From NCBI GenBank assembly GCA_964436645.1, contig CAYTDO010000003.1, positions 7,964-71,963 of the forward strand: a stretch of 64,000 nucleotides of DNA, given 5' to 3'. This document shows, piece by piece, positions 7,565 through 15,628 of the stretch. The number at the start of each line of letters is the position of its first letter. Within the stretch, counting starts at the first letter, position 1. The translations under genes and the position numbers were made by a program. The notes below the pieces were generated by a model. That model was not told the DNA's origin, ran no database searches, and saw only the letters and a program-made list of their open reading frames with translations. This DNA comes from JACPJP01 sp964436645 (GTDB taxonomy: Archaea; Nanobdellota; Nanobdellia; Woesearchaeales; GW2011-AR4).

Positions 7565-8752
7565 TCAAACCGAATAATAATCCTCCAGCACAACCCTATC
7601 CACATTCTCAACATCTTTTACAACATAAAGCCTTCCGTGGCCCAATTCAACAAGCTTCTCAGCAAACTTCTTTCCTTTTTCGTTTAGGTTTATCCCAATT
7701 AAGGATATTGTAATGCCTTTGTTCCTGGCTACAGAAGCTTCTTTTAATGCATCTTCTTCCGGGGATTCTCCAGTTGTAGGCAAGGCATCTGTTATAAGTA
7801 TCAGATGTTTTGTGACGTCTTCATTCGGAAATATTTCAATTGCTTTTCTTAAAGTAGATACTAAATCCGTTTCCCTGGAAGCCTTGGCCATAGTAATGCT
7901 TCTCAAAAGGTAAGCGAAATCGTGGGTTGGCTCTACTACTGTTCTGATTTCCGAGCCAAAAACTATCAAGCCTACTTTGTCCCTTTCGCTTATTGCCTTG
8001 TAGGCCAGCGCAATTCCGGCGCGCTTGCATGCATCTATCTTGTTTCCTTTCATGCTTCCGGAGGAGTCTAAGGCGTAAATAATGTAGCTTTGGCCCCTTG
8101 ATTGGCGCTCAAAAACCCTAAGGTCTTGCTCCTCCAACGATTTATGGCCTCTTCTTATCGCAACTTTTACGGATTGCTTTATTGCTATGTCCTTGTAACG
8201 GTCGCCTTTCTTGTAAAATTTTGTATCTTCCTTTGCGCCATAGGCGGAGATTTTTTTATGCAGCTTCTCGCCGAAAAGCCCTTTGGGAGTTATCTTATCA
8301 AGCTCCTCAAAATACATGACTAAAGAAGCTAATTCAATCCCTTTTTCTGTTATAAAACCGTCTTTACTGAGCAGGCCGTCTTCTTTTAACTTTTCCGTGG
8401 TTTTTTCAATCTTGAATTTGAGCTCTCTTTGAAATTCAGGAATTGTAATATTTTTCTTTATGTAGTCTGGATTGTAGCCAGTAGCTAATTTCAATAATGA
8501 AGGCCCGTAAATATGCTCGGCCATCGAATAATTCCTTACCATCTGCTGGTACATCAGGTCAGGAGTAAAAGAATTAAGGCCTTGGTTTATAGAATCACGA
8601 AGCAGCTTTCCCTTGTCTATAGCATCCTTATCATTCTCAAGAACTGAGTGCATCAGTTTTTTTTCTTCCTGCTGGGAAGAAAGTTTTCCAGTCAGCTCCT
8701 CTACAAAATCTTTTTCACTAATGTCCTGCTGCCTGTCAAAGTAAATCGCCAC
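7565..8752 (-). CDS. VWA-domain protein, partner of MoxR ATPase
   Basis: The C-terminal half is a von Willebrand factor A domain with an intact MIDAS: ALDSSGSMKG (DxSxS), a downstream Thr region (SRETDLV) and LITDALPTTG. The N-terminal half is helical, as in CoxE/Mg-chelatase-D-like partners of MoxR ATPases. The pair usually acts as an ATP-driven chaperone for metal insertion or complex maturation; the client here is unknown. I chose the GTG at 8752, which overlaps the upstream MoxR gene by 17 bp; a TTG at 8794 would overlap it by 59 bp. Translational coupling with the ATPase is likely. Confidence 0.85.
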   Translation of the reverse strand: MAIYFDRQQDISEKDFVEELTGKLSSQQEEKKLMHSVLENDKDAIDKGKLLRDSINQGLNSFTPDLMYQQMVRNYSMAEHIYGPSLLKLATGYNPDYIKKNITIPEFQRELKFKIEKTTEKLKEDGLLSKDGFITEKGIELASLVMYFEELDKITPKGLFGEKLHKKISAYGAKEDTKFYKKGDRYKDIAIKQSVKVAIRRGHKSLEEQDLRVFERQSRGQSYIIYALDSSGSMKGNKIDACKRAGIALAYKAISERDKVGLIVFGSEIRTVVEPTHDFAYLLRSITMAKASRETDLVSTLRKAIEIFPNEDVTKHLILITDALPTTGESPEEDALKEASVARNKGITISLIGINLNEKGKKFAEKLVELGHGRLYVVKDVENVDRVVLEDYYSV

Positions 8753-9668
8753 TTTTATCTTCTGAAAGCTCACTCCCAGATATATTCTTCTCAAATTGCA
8801 TCCTGATATAATCTTCAGGTGTTTGCAGGTATTTTATAGAAGGCTTTAATCTTATCCTATGCGCTAGTACAGAGATAACTGCGCCTTTCACGTCTTCAAG
8901 ACTTACTGTTTTTCTTCCCCTTAACAGGGCATTTGATTGCGATCTTTCGTATAATCCCAGAGACGCCCTTACAGATGGTTTTTTCTCAAGATTTTTGTCT
9001 TCTCTTAACATTCGTACAAAGTATATCATTGCTGTCAGGAGCTTATCGCCTATGCTTATGCCATCCAATTTTATGCCTTTTTTTGCCACAATCTGCTTTT
9101 CAAAATCTATTGTTTCAGGATAATGCATGTATACTAAATCAAACCTGTCTAATAAAACATCAGAAAGTTTCTCTGTTGAGGTATCTTCAGGGTTCATTGT
9201 TCCTATAAATATTAAGTCAATGTCAAAGTCAACATCATAGCTGCCAATAGTTGCTTTTTTTTCCTCTAAAACCTGCAATAAAGAGTTTTGGACTTTTTCA
9301 GGGCACCTGTTTAATTCGTCAAAAAACAAAATGCCTTTATCAGCTTTGAATATTTTTCCCTTGGTAAAGGCTTCAATGCTTAAAGGGCCGTATTTTAATG
9401 CCTTAATCGGATCTATGTCGCCCAATAAGTCCTCAACAGTTAAGTCCGGGCTTCCCTGGACCCTGACAAAGGGAGTTTTTTTGCCAAGAATATCTGCAAC
9501 ATTTTTTGCCAATGTTGTCTTTCCTATTCCGGGAGAGCCTACAAGGATTATATGCCTTCCCGCCAATAATGCGGATTTTACAGATTCCTTTACTGAATCC
9601 TGGCCTATTATGTCAGGGAAAGATTCTTTTTGGTCCAATAATGATTTTGCCAGGTCTTTTGATATCAT
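8736..9668 (-). CDS. MoxR-family AAA+ ATPase
   Basis: AAA+ ATPase of the MoxR class, which remodels or activates client complexes together with VWA proteins. Walker A is GSPGIGKTT (about 44-52), Walker B is ILFFDELNR (about 114-122), followed by sensor 1 in FIGTMNPED (about 154-162) and an arginine-finger region LLDRFD (about 172-177). Length 310 is typical. It overlaps the VWA gene directly downstream, so the two form one operon. The start ATG follows shortly after an AT-rich promoter zone. Confidence 0.92.
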   Translation of the reverse strand: MISKDLAKSLLDQKESFPDIIGQDSVKESVKSALLAGRHIILVGSPGIGKTTLAKNVADILGKKTPFVRVQGSPDLTVEDLLGDIDPIKALKYGPLSIEAFTKGKIFKADKGILFFDELNRCPEKVQNSLLQVLEEKKATIGSYDVDFDIDLIFIGTMNPEDTSTEKLSDVLLDRFDLVYMHYPETIDFEKQIVAKKGIKLDGISIGDKLLTAMIYFVRMLREDKNLEKKPSVRASLGLYERSQSNALLRGRKTVSLEDVKGAVISVLAHRIRLKPSIKYLQTPEDYIRMQFEKNISGSELSEDKSGDLL

Positions 9669-9940
9669 TTTTAAAGGTTCAAGGTAAGGGCTGAAGTTTT
9701 ATAAAGGTTTGTTTTAAATAATTGGGCTAGGCATTTTTCAATAAATAACGATCATTAACGAAAAATCCAATAATTAAAAACATATTAAACAAAAACTCAG
9801 TTATAACAATAAGCCTCATTAGAGAATAAAAACACATTAAGAATAATAAAAGGCAATAATAAAAATAAATTTTAAAAAATAATAAATAAAAATAAATTAA
9901 AAATCATAGTAAAGGCAATTTTTATTCAAAAAACCAAAAA
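9669..9940. other. AT-rich intergenic gap
   Basis: About 270 bp of very AT-rich DNA with short A/T runs, between the MoxR operon promoter and the end of the nitroreductase gene. I see no reading frame, hairpin or repeat of note beyond promoter-like TTTTATAAAGG near 9700. Confidence 0.5.
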
Positions 9941-10525
9941 CTATCCCTTAAACTTCCCTGCCATCACTATTTCCTTCAATGGCTTTCTTTGAGAAGGTGT
10001 TTCTTTTTCCTGGAGCTCTTTTGACAGGCTTTCTTTTCCGCCTTTTTTGCCTATCACAATCATGGCTTCCACTGCATAGCTGTCAGGAACTTCAAGATCC
10101 TTTTTCGCTTTTTCGTAATCAAAGCCCTGCATGCCATGCGCTACAAGCCCCATGGTCTCTGCCTGCAAGGCAATGTTTTCCCATGCAGATCCAGTATCGA
10201 AGCTGTGGGTTATAGAAGGCTGATTGTTATGGTCGAATGTTTTTTTGGATATTGCCAAAATCAACACTGCGGCATTTTTTGCCCATGATTGATTGAATTC
10301 TACCATCAGATTAAATATAGTATCCCAATGCTGAGTATCTCTTTTCGCGTAAATAAAGCGCCAGGGCTGGTTGTTATAGGATGACGGGGCCCATCTTGCA
10401 GCCTCAAATAAAGTCATCAGCTCTTCATCTGCTATTGTCTCTCCACTCATTGCCCTCGGAGACCATCTATTTGATATTAGTGGGTTAATATCATAATCTG
10501 GTTTCCTATTAGTAACGTTTTCCAT
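9941..10525 (-). CDS. Nitroreductase-family flavoprotein
   Basis: FMN-dependent NAD(P)H oxidoreductase fold, substrate unknown. FMN-binding features are RWSPRAM (about 21-27), ARWAPSSYNNQPWRF (about 48-62) and the C-terminal region VEAMIVIGKKGG. The MGLVAHGMQGF segment (about 131-141) matches the dimer-interface stretch of the family. Length 194 is typical. It stands alone with its own short promoter region, and the downstream gap is empty. It may provide general quinone or nitro-compound reduction; a specific role cannot be inferred from the neighbours. Confidence 0.88.
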   Translation of the reverse strand: MENVTNRKPDYDINPLISNRWSPRAMSGETIADEELMTLFEAARWAPSSYNNQPWRFIYAKRDTQHWDTIFNLMVEFNQSWAKNAAVLILAISKKTFDHNNQPSITHSFDTGSAWENIALQAETMGLVAHGMQGFDYEKAKKDLEVPDSYAVEAMIVIGKKGGKESLSKELQEKETPSQRKPLKEIVMAGKFKG

Positions 10526-10603
10526 TTTCTAATCACCTGTCAAAAGAATTGTTGCCAGATTAATAAACCTTGCCATAATATATTATTAAGATTTAAAAAT
10601 AAT

Positions 10604-11770
10604 TTAGAAAAGCCTCAAAAACCAGATAGTGGCGCCTGCTACCAAAGGTATCACCAGATTGTCATCAACTTCCTCTGCTCCAATCTTTAACTCGATGCCT
10701 TCTGCAATCATAGCTATTAATGATGCTATTAATGCTTCAGTCCATGATACAAAAAATAATGCGCCTAAAAATCCTGCAAGTATCCCTGCAATAGTTCCTT
10801 CTATGAATTTTTTGTCTGTCAGGGGATGCTTTATCTTGCCGAACTTCACTCCAAATATATGGCTGGTAGAGTCTCCAAGCGCAAGAATAATTATAGAGGC
10901 CAATGCTATATCTGGGGGAAACAACATTATTGATAAAAATGCGCCAACCAGGTAGAATAAAAGCCCTTTTGCGACAAAGCCCTTGAGATGCTTTTCCCTC
11001 TCGAACACTGTAAGCATCGGATATATTATTGGCAGACGGTACTTTTTGCTGAACATCGAAAGCATGATGACTGCGATTATCAAAAATACCAATTCAATTT
11101 TTCCAAGAACTTTTAGTTTTATCAGTGCTACCAGAACTATTCCCAGGACAGTATGGAAAGCCTTGCGCCTGAATTCAAATTCCTTTATCATCATTTCAAA
11201 TTCTTTCGGAGTCATCGATTCTTTCTTCTCTTCCAAGTATATCATGAAAGCTCCTATAAAATAACCAAAGAGCGCTCCTGCAACTATGTCGCTAAAATAA
11301 TGAAGGCCCAAATATAATCTGCTGGAGGAATATAACAAAGCGAAGGAAATCCATGCAATTTTAAGCCTTGGCAGGCTTTTATTTAGTATAGCCAATATGG
11401 AAAATGCAGCCATTGCATGCATGCTGGGGAAGGAATAGCTGATTATGTTCAAGAAAGTGTATAAAATTTCGCCGGACGGCCTGGGGCGCAATACAATCAG
11501 CTTCAATAAGAAGGCTAAAACTAAAGAGATTATGAATGATGCCCATAAATATCCAACCCATTTTCTTTTTTTGCTGTCGAAAAAAAGCAATATTGTTGCG
11601 ATGCCCATTACTGCTGCCATGACTGCTGGATTGGTGATTATGCCAAAAGCTGCATCAAAAAATGAATTGTTAATGTAGGATGCCAGATTAAAGGCATATT
11701 CATCCAAGAATAAAGATATGATTATGCCCAGCGAGACTGCAATCAATACCAGGGTATTTCTTTTTTCCAT
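10604..11770 (-). CDS. PAP2 phosphatase fused to polyprenol/dolichol-kinase-like domain
   Basis: Integral membrane fusion of two lipid-phosphate enzymes. The N-terminal half (about 1-185) is PAP2: KLIVLRPRP, YSFPSMHAM and SRLYLGLHYFSD carry the Arg, His and Asp of the phosphatase active site. The C-terminal half (about 195-388) resembles dolichol/phytol kinases and CTP-dependent transferases: ALGDSTSHIFGVKFGK, a conserved EGTIAG, and AEGIELKIGAEEVDDNLVIP. Together they could dephosphorylate and rephosphorylate isoprenoid carriers for surface glycans. It lies just downstream of a sugar nucleotidyltransferase on the same strand. Substrate identities are inferred. Confidence 0.85.
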   Translation of the reverse strand: MEKRNTLVLIAVSLGIIISLFLDEYAFNLASYINNSFFDAAFGIITNPAVMAAVMGIATILLFFDSKKRKWVGYLWASFIISLVLAFLLKLIVLRPRPSGEILYTFLNIISYSFPSMHAMAAFSILAILNKSLPRLKIAWISFALLYSSSRLYLGLHYFSDIVAGALFGYFIGAFMIYLEEKKESMTPKEFEMMIKEFEFRRKAFHTVLGIVLVALIKLKVLGKIELVFLIIAVIMLSMFSKKYRLPIIYPMLTVFEREKHLKGFVAKGLLFYLVGAFLSIMLFPPDIALASIIILALGDSTSHIFGVKFGKIKHPLTDKKFIEGTIAGILAGFLGALFFVSWTEALIASLIAMIAEGIELKIGAEEVDDNLVIPLVAGATIWFLRLF

Positions 11771-11783
11771 GGATTAGTTATTT

Positions 11784-12815
11784 TTATTCAACATCATTAC
11801 TTATTTTTCCGGTTATTTTTTTACCTGGCCATATCTTGCAGCCAGGCATTATGGCCACATTTTCTGCTTTTACGTTATCTCCTATAATAGCTCCGAGAGT
11901 TCCTGCCGATATTGATTTTCCTTTTATTACGGAAACTGCATTATTTTTTGCTTTGGCTGTGCCTTTGAAATAAACATTTTCTCCAATTATGGAATTTTCT
12001 ATTACTGAGTTTTTTTCTATGATTGAGTTGTCCATGATTATTGAGTTTTTAATGCTGCCCTTTATCCTGCAATTTTTTCCAATAGATGAATTTTCAGCCT
12101 CTCCGGAAATTTCTGAGCTGCTTTCAATTGAATTTTTCCCGTTTCTTATTTCCCTATCAGCTTCCAATAAATCCCAGGGGTAGCTTATCTGCAGGCATGA
12201 GGAGCTGTGGACGCAATGCACACTGCCACGATTAGCAAGATGCCTTATTGCGTCGGTTATCTCGTATTCATTCCTTTCTGATTTTTTCAGTTTCTTAAGA
12301 AGCTCGAATATTTTTTTATCTAATGAGTATAAGGCGCAGCTTGCTAAATCTGAAGGAGGATTTTTTGGCTTCTCCATGATATTTTTTACCAGGCCATTTT
12401 TTTCAATGATAACGCCAAAAATCTCAGGGTTTTTTACTTTTTTTGCCAAGATTGAATATTTATGCTTTGAAACTTCTTTTATGTCTTGTTTTGAATAAAT
12501 ATTATCACCCATAAGGAGAAGGAACCTGCCATTGATGTGCTTCTCTAAGATTGAAACTGCATGGCCAGTCCCAAGCTGCTCTTTTTGCTCAATAAGCTTT
12601 ATATTCAGGTTTTTGCAGTTTTCTTTGACGAACTTTTCCATCATCTCTTTTTTGTAGCCCACAACAATGATTATTTCGCCTGATACTTCTTTTAGGGCTT
12701 CAAGGTTATATTCAAGGATGGTTTTGTTTGCCGCCTTAAGCAGCGGCTTGGGCCTTGTCAAAGTCAAAGGGAATGTCCTTGTTGAGCTTCCTGCCGCAAG
12801 AATCACGGATTGCAT
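11784..12815 (-). CDS. NDP-sugar nucleotidyltransferase with left-handed beta-helix tail
   Basis: Activates a sugar phosphate with NTP to give NDP-sugar. The N-terminal Rossmann-like domain begins LAAGSSTRTFPLTLTRPKPLL (residues 6-26), the nucleotide signature, with LMGDNIYS as metal-binding Asp region (about 97). The C-terminal third (about 235-343) is a run of hexapeptide repeats (NSIIMDNSIIEKNSVIENSI), a left-handed beta helix as in GlmU and archaeal bifunctional enzymes. It could form UDP-GlcNAc or a glucose nucleotide. The start directly abuts the stop of the CCA enzyme gene, so the two share one transcript with the PAP2-kinase fusion. Confidence 0.88.
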   Translation of the reverse strand: MQSVILAAGSSTRTFPLTLTRPKPLLKAANKTILEYNLEALKEVSGEIIIVVGYKKEMMEKFVKENCKNLNIKLIEQKEQLGTGHAVSILEKHINGRFLLLMGDNIYSKQDIKEVSKHKYSILAKKVKNPEIFGVIIEKNGLVKNIMEKPKNPPSDLASCALYSLDKKIFELLKKLKKSERNEYEITDAIRHLANRGSVHCVHSSSCLQISYPWDLLEADREIRNGKNSIESSSEISGEAENSSIGKNCRIKGSIKNSIIMDNSIIEKNSVIENSIIGENVYFKGTAKAKNNAVSVIKGKSISAGTLGAIIGDNVKAENVAIMPGCKIWPGKKITGKISNDVE

Positions 12816-14066
12816 TCACATCAACTCTATTTTTTTAACATTGTCTTTAATATTGGCTGTCTTGAACAGATTTTTAAGAAATGACTCTGCATCTGCAAAG
12901 GGGCGGTTTTCAAGGGCATATACTTTGTTGCTTTTCATGAAAGTTTTTTTGTGCTTTTTCCTGAAAAAATCTACATGCATCTTCATTTTCAGGGGAGGGC
13001 CTTGCAGCTCTATTGCCTTTGAAAGGTTTTTGCTTTCAAGGGCATAGTACAGCAAAGAGCTGCTTTTTCCGTTCCAAATCATATTGCTTTCAATTATTTT
13101 AAAGCCGTAATCTAAAAATTTTTGCTGAATAAAATTAAATGCCTTCAGCATCTTTGCTCCAGCTACATCATCTTTTTTATCTAAAGGAAATGCCATGATT
13201 AAAATTAAATTCTTTCCAAATTTTCCCCTTAAATCCTGCTCTGATGCATGCCTGATTTCAAAAAATTCCTTTGAGGGTTTTTTCATGAATTCCCTTGCCC
13301 TTTGCTTCAAGAGCTCGAATTTTTCGCCGTCAAGAGCAGCAGATGCATTCCTGTCTTTTTGCACAGGATCTATCAGGATTAATGGGCTGACAAGCTTCGA
13401 TTTATTCAGCTCCATAAGGATGTTTTTTCCCTTATGGGAATTTTTAGGGTCAATTATCTCCTTGCCTTTCCATTGGGATGATGCTTTTATCAGGTTACGG
13501 AAAGAGCCGTAATGTATTGTCAATATCTCGCAGACATATCCGGAGAATCCTTTTATGTAACTTTCAGCGCCATAGACTCTTGCAGCCTTGAAGAACTGCT
13601 TTGCAAGCCTCATCTCGTCAATGAGCTTCTTGTGCTTTAGGACAAAATCTGCATGCAAAGGGCTTACATCAGTTATGTTTTTTGCTTCCTCTGCTTTTTT
13701 AATTTCCAGGATTGGCACGATCTCAAAAGTAAAATCCTCCTGCCTTATCTGAAAATAATCTCTTGAACCGTGCAATCTTGTTATCTTGAAATGCTTCTTT
13801 AGGAATTTTTCGAGAATTTCTGAGAGCTGAGAGTCCTTGTTTTTGTATTTCGCATAATTGAATTTGACAAAAATGTCAGCATCAAATGATTTTAGCCATG
13901 TTCCTTTCGCTCCAGAGCCCCCAAGGATTGCTTTTGCATCTTTTATTCCTTTGTTTATTGCTTTGATTATTTTGGAAGCTTTTTCAAGTATTTCCTGCTC
14001 ATATCCTTTGTTGGGCCTTATGTCTTCCAGCACTTCTGAAAGAAGGTTTTTCATGTCGTTTTGCAT
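12816..14066 (-). CDS. cca: CCA-adding enzyme (class I, archaeal tRNA nucleotidyltransferase)
   Basis: Adds or repairs the 3' CCA of tRNA using CTP and ATP without a template. The class I signature is clear: GGSGAKGTWLKSFDADIFVKF contains the GS motif and the paired catalytic Asp (D58-x-D60 region), with a third acidic residue in FEIVP (about 113). The central and tail domains with HADFVLKH and RVYGAESYIKGFSGY match the archaeal enzyme. Length 416 is normal. It is the first gene of a minus-strand operon with the nucleotidyltransferase and PAP2-kinase. A hairpin repeat copy lies in its upstream divergent region. Confidence 0.93.
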   Translation of the reverse strand: MQNDMKNLLSEVLEDIRPNKGYEQEILEKASKIIKAINKGIKDAKAILGGSGAKGTWLKSFDADIFVKFNYAKYKNKDSQLSEILEKFLKKHFKITRLHGSRDYFQIRQEDFTFEIVPILEIKKAEEAKNITDVSPLHADFVLKHKKLIDEMRLAKQFFKAARVYGAESYIKGFSGYVCEILTIHYGSFRNLIKASSQWKGKEIIDPKNSHKGKNILMELNKSKLVSPLILIDPVQKDRNASAALDGEKFELLKQRAREFMKKPSKEFFEIRHASEQDLRGKFGKNLILIMAFPLDKKDDVAGAKMLKAFNFIQQKFLDYGFKIIESNMIWNGKSSSLLYYALESKNLSKAIELQGPPLKMKMHVDFFRKKHKKTFMKSNKVYALENRPFADAESFLKNLFKTANIKDNVKKIELM

Positions 14067-14373
14067 ATGGGGCCATGGTTTGAGAGTATATAAAAAGATT
14101 TAGGTTTTAGATTGGTTTAGTATTTTTTAATTTTGTAAATGTTTCTTTTTTATTGAAAAATATGCTTTGCAAAATATAGGCTCGCATCACGCTCGAAAAT
14201 CGTAGATTTTCGGTGTCCTGGAAATCTTTGATTTCCATGATTTTTGCCATTAAATGGGCGGAGGCAGCATTTTACCGCGCTGACTTAATTTAAAAACTTC
14301 CTAAGAGGGAGCAAGTAACTTGGGCGATAACTATTTATACTTGTTTTAAGAGGTTTTTATCAAAAGAGGTTAT
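14067..14373. other. Divergent intergenic region between cca and antiporter
   Basis: Just over 300 bp carrying the second copy of the dispersed hairpin repeat (14179-14281), a TATA element TATTTATAC (14332-14340) for the antiporter and a GAGGT ribosome-binding site at 14366-14370. No reading frame is supported here. Confidence 0.6.
14179..14281 (+). repeat. Dispersed hairpin repeat, copy 2
   Basis: Almost base-for-base the same as copy 1 from GGCTCGCATCACGCTCG through the two hairpins (GAAAATC-GTA-GATTTTC and GGAAATC-TTT-GATTTCC) to GGGCGGAGGC and CCGCGCT. It lacks the leading TTTTACGC part of copies 1 and 3 and shows a small change, GGCAGCATTTTACCGCG, at the right end. Here it sits between divergent genes, so it is not simply a transcription terminator. 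Confidence 0.8.
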
Positions 14374-15528
14374 ATGGCTAGCGAAGTCTTATTGTACCTG
14401 GGCTATTTGGCAATTGTATTGCTGATAGGGCTTTTGACTTCTGCTTTAAGCCAAAAATTTAGAATTCCTAATATCTTGCTGCTTCTGCTTATAGGCTTTG
14501 GGATTGGAAGGATTAAGTATAATGGAATTCATTTAATCCAGTTTCCTGATAGTTTCATTTTAAGCATAAGCATACTTGCTTTAGTTATGATTGTATTTGA
14601 TTCTACATCTCGGCTTAAGCCTTTGAAGTTTGATTACTTTTCTATGCATACATTATGGCTGTCTTTCGTTTTCTTGTTATTTAACCTGATTTTTCTTACA
14701 ATCATTGCGCGATGGATTTTTGGCATTAGCTGGATTAGTGCAGTTATATTTGGGGCTTTGATGTCTGGGACTGACTTTAATTCGGTCTTGTCATTTTTTA
14801 GGGGAGCAAAGAATCAGGTGTTTGAATTTTTGGAGATGGAATCGTGGTTCAGCACAATATTTGTGAGTTTATTGCCTTTTCTTATTTTAGATTTTAGCGA
14901 GGCTTTAGGGGCTGCTAATGGCTTGTGGCTTTTTATTCAAAACATTACCATGAGCATTGCTGTTGGAGTGCTTATAGGATTTGTAATGTTCAAGTTTATA
15001 GGGAGAAAATATTCTTCTGTGTCAAGCCCGCTTGCACTTATTTTATGCGCTTTGCTGGCCTATATTGTTGCGGAGAAGTTCAATGGAAACGGTGTTGTGG
15101 CTGCTGCGGCTTTAGGGCTTCTGTTTGGGAATGTTCATTTGAACCATAAAGAGCAACTGCATTCTTTTTCATCTGTTTTTTCCAGCTCTTTGGAAATTTT
15201 AGTGTTTGTTTTTATAGGCTTGATTGCACCTATTGATTTTTCACTTCGATTTTTTATCAATTCCCTGCTATTGTTTATTGCTTATGTTGGAATAAGGCTT
15301 TTTGCCATGCTTTTCTCTTTAAGGGGGATGCACTTTAGATTTAAAGATAAATTATTTATGGCATTGAATGCACAGAAAGGCGCAGTGGTTGGAGTGATTA
15401 TCTTTGCATTTGCCAGCATGAAAATTAGCGGAATTAGCGGGATTTTGGGATTAAGCGTTATGTTTATGACTTATTCTTTGGTTTTGTCTTTTTTCTCCAT
15501 GAGAATTGCAAAATCTTTTAGGTCGTAG
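14374..15528 (+). CDS. Monovalent cation/proton antiporter (CPA family)
   Basis: Secondary transporter exchanging Na+ or K+ for H+ across the cell membrane. The 384 residues form about 11-12 hydrophobic segments with the CPA pattern: LSQKFRIPNILLLLLIGFGIG near the N-terminus, a central GALMSGTDFNSVLSFF where the family has its TD motif, and EMESWFSTIF where many members have EGESLLND. There is no cytoplasmic regulatory domain. The upstream TATA (14332-14340) and GAGGT (14366-14370) support the ATG. It is a single-gene unit divergent from cca. Confidence 0.88.
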   Translation: MASEVLLYLGYLAIVLLIGLLTSALSQKFRIPNILLLLLIGFGIGRIKYNGIHLIQFPDSFILSISILALVMIVFDSTSRLKPLKFDYFSMHTLWLSFVFLLFNLIFLTIIARWIFGISWISAVIFGALMSGTDFNSVLSFFRGAKNQVFEFLEMESWFSTIFVSLLPFLILDFSEALGAANGLWLFIQNITMSIAVGVLIGFVMFKFIGRKYSSVSSPLALILCALLAYIVAEKFNGNGVVAAAALGLLFGNVHLNHKEQLHSFSSVFSSSLEILVFVFIGLIAPIDFSLRFFINSLLLFIAYVGIRLFAMLFSLRGMHFRFKDKLFMALNAQKGAVVGVIIFAFASMKISGISGILGLSVMFMTYSLVLSFFSMRIAKSFRS

Positions 15529-15628
15529 ATTATAGCGAGCAAATTAGAATGGCAGTTATTTTTTTTAGTTTTGAGAGCAAGAGACTTATTATGGAACTTA
15601 TGGGGAACTAGATAAATAAACTAATTTT

